Origin: an uncultured Candidatus Melainabacteria bacterium
GTDB lineage: Bacteria; Cyanobacteriota; Vampirovibrionia; Gastranaerophilales; Gastranaerophilaceae
DNA: 49,046 nucleotides
Direction of reading: 5' to 3'
Assembly (NCBI GenBank): GCA_949902595.1
Contig: CATLDC010000014.1
Location: forward strand, 1 to 49,046
The notes beneath the pieces are model-generated. The model did not search any database. It worked only from the letters and a program-made list of their open reading frames with translations, and had not been told where the DNA came from. The position numbers and the translations under genes were made by a program. Shown one piece after another: positions 48,877 to 49,046 of this stretch. Numbering within the stretch: the stretch's first letter is position 1; each line of letters begins with the position of its first letter.

Positions 48877-48901
48877 GTAACACAATGAGTATTGTGTTAC
48901 A
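48876..48901. promoter_or_regulatory. TGTAACACAAT palindrome, copy 2 (operator-like)
   Basis: TGTAACACAAT-GAGT-ATTGTGTTACA covers the expected start of transcription for the prepilin-like gene. A protein bound here would block transcription. Together with copy 1 it could support DNA looping. Confidence 0.75.
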
Positions 48902-48940
48902 TTCAATGCTCTTCAAAACAGGAATAGAAAGGAAGAGAAC

Positions 48941-49046
48941 GTGAAACAAACCGGATTTTCATTGATGGAAATGATGATAGTGCTGCTCATCATGTCTATA
49001 ATCGCCGCAGCAACCGCCCCAATCGTGAGCAAAAAGATGAGCAAAA
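48941..49046 (+). CDS. Type IV pilin-like prepilin, N-terminal part (truncated by window edge)
   Basis: The reading frame starts at GTG 48941, after AAGGAAGAGAAC, and runs off the right edge. The translated start MKQTGFSLMEMMIVLLIMSI is a textbook class III prepilin signal: a short basic leader, Gly before the cut, Phe at +1 and Glu at +5, then a roughly 20-residue hydrophobic helix (IAAATAPIV). The protein is processed by prepilin peptidase and assembled into a type IV pilus or a type II secretion pseudopilus; the visible part does not tell which. Confidence 0.88.
   Translation, partial: MKQTGFSLMEMMIVLLIMSIIAAATAPIVSKKMSK

Noticed and set aside
1..49046. CRISPR array, transposase or prophage
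   Set aside because: No spaced direct repeats, no transposase or integrase motifs and no phage structural genes were found. The ORF6N and XRE genes alone do not make a prophage.

Overview
The window looks like chromosome from a strictly anaerobic, flagellated, diderm gut bacterium. The best guess is a non-photosynthetic cyanobacterial relative (Gastranaerophilales/Vampirovibrionia type). This is an inference from gene content: an anaerobic class III ribonucleotide reductase, pyruvate-decarboxylase-type fermentation, a flagellum, a type IV pilin-like protein, a protein with an outer-membrane-barrel-like C-terminus, and many large lineage-specific EF-hand and coiled-coil proteins. Sequence alone cannot fix the taxon. 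No transposase, CRISPR array or phage structural gene was seen.

Layout. 1-9.7 kb: a flagellin cut by the left edge, a coiled-coil protein, a LuxR-type regulator, pnp, an EF-hand protein, a fliJ-fliK-hook/rod operon and a barrel-like protein. 9.8-16.1 kb: an NPF-repeat small protein, a secreted GH13 enzyme, a GNAT-like protein, a lone sugar ABC permease, and a pyruvate decarboxylase-like gene overlapping gmk. 16.3-24.5 kb: two ribbon-helix-helix regulators, a 726-residue coiled-coil protein, tRNA-Pro, an acetolactate-synthase-like gene, and a giant 1056-residue flagellin with a GLUG-type insert. 24.9-32.3 kb: nrdD, a mini SprA-like metalloprotease, a TrmB regulator, mnmG, an HNH-like protein and tsaC. 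32.4-44.9 kb: a fatty-acid/phospholipid cluster (yceD-rpmF-plsX-fabH-fabD-fabG-acpP-fabF) interrupted by accessory genes, the largest being a 1218-residue EF-hand/kinase-like protein. 45-49 kb: a duplicated EF-hand protein, a permease, a second kinase-like protein, a nitroreductase and the start of a prepilin-like gene.

The most interesting content is regulatory and lineage-specific. (i) Three unrelated effector-like genes (GNAT-like, HNH-like, kinase-like) each carry the same short GTAGC-A/T-tract element between the upstream stop codon and their own start, and share a short N-terminal Phe motif. (ii) Large non-flagellar proteins (EF-hand, NPF-repeat, EF-hand/kinase) have sigma-28-like flagellar promoters. 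(iii) Four other genes share a second promoter-like element, an upstream box exactly 20 nt before TATATATA. (iv) TGTAACAAT-type sites lie upstream of flagellin and several of these genes. (v) Both flagellin genes carry identical 11-nt poly-C tracts in their leaders. Together these suggest a co-regulated surface or effector programme tied to the flagellum. That is inference from DNA only.
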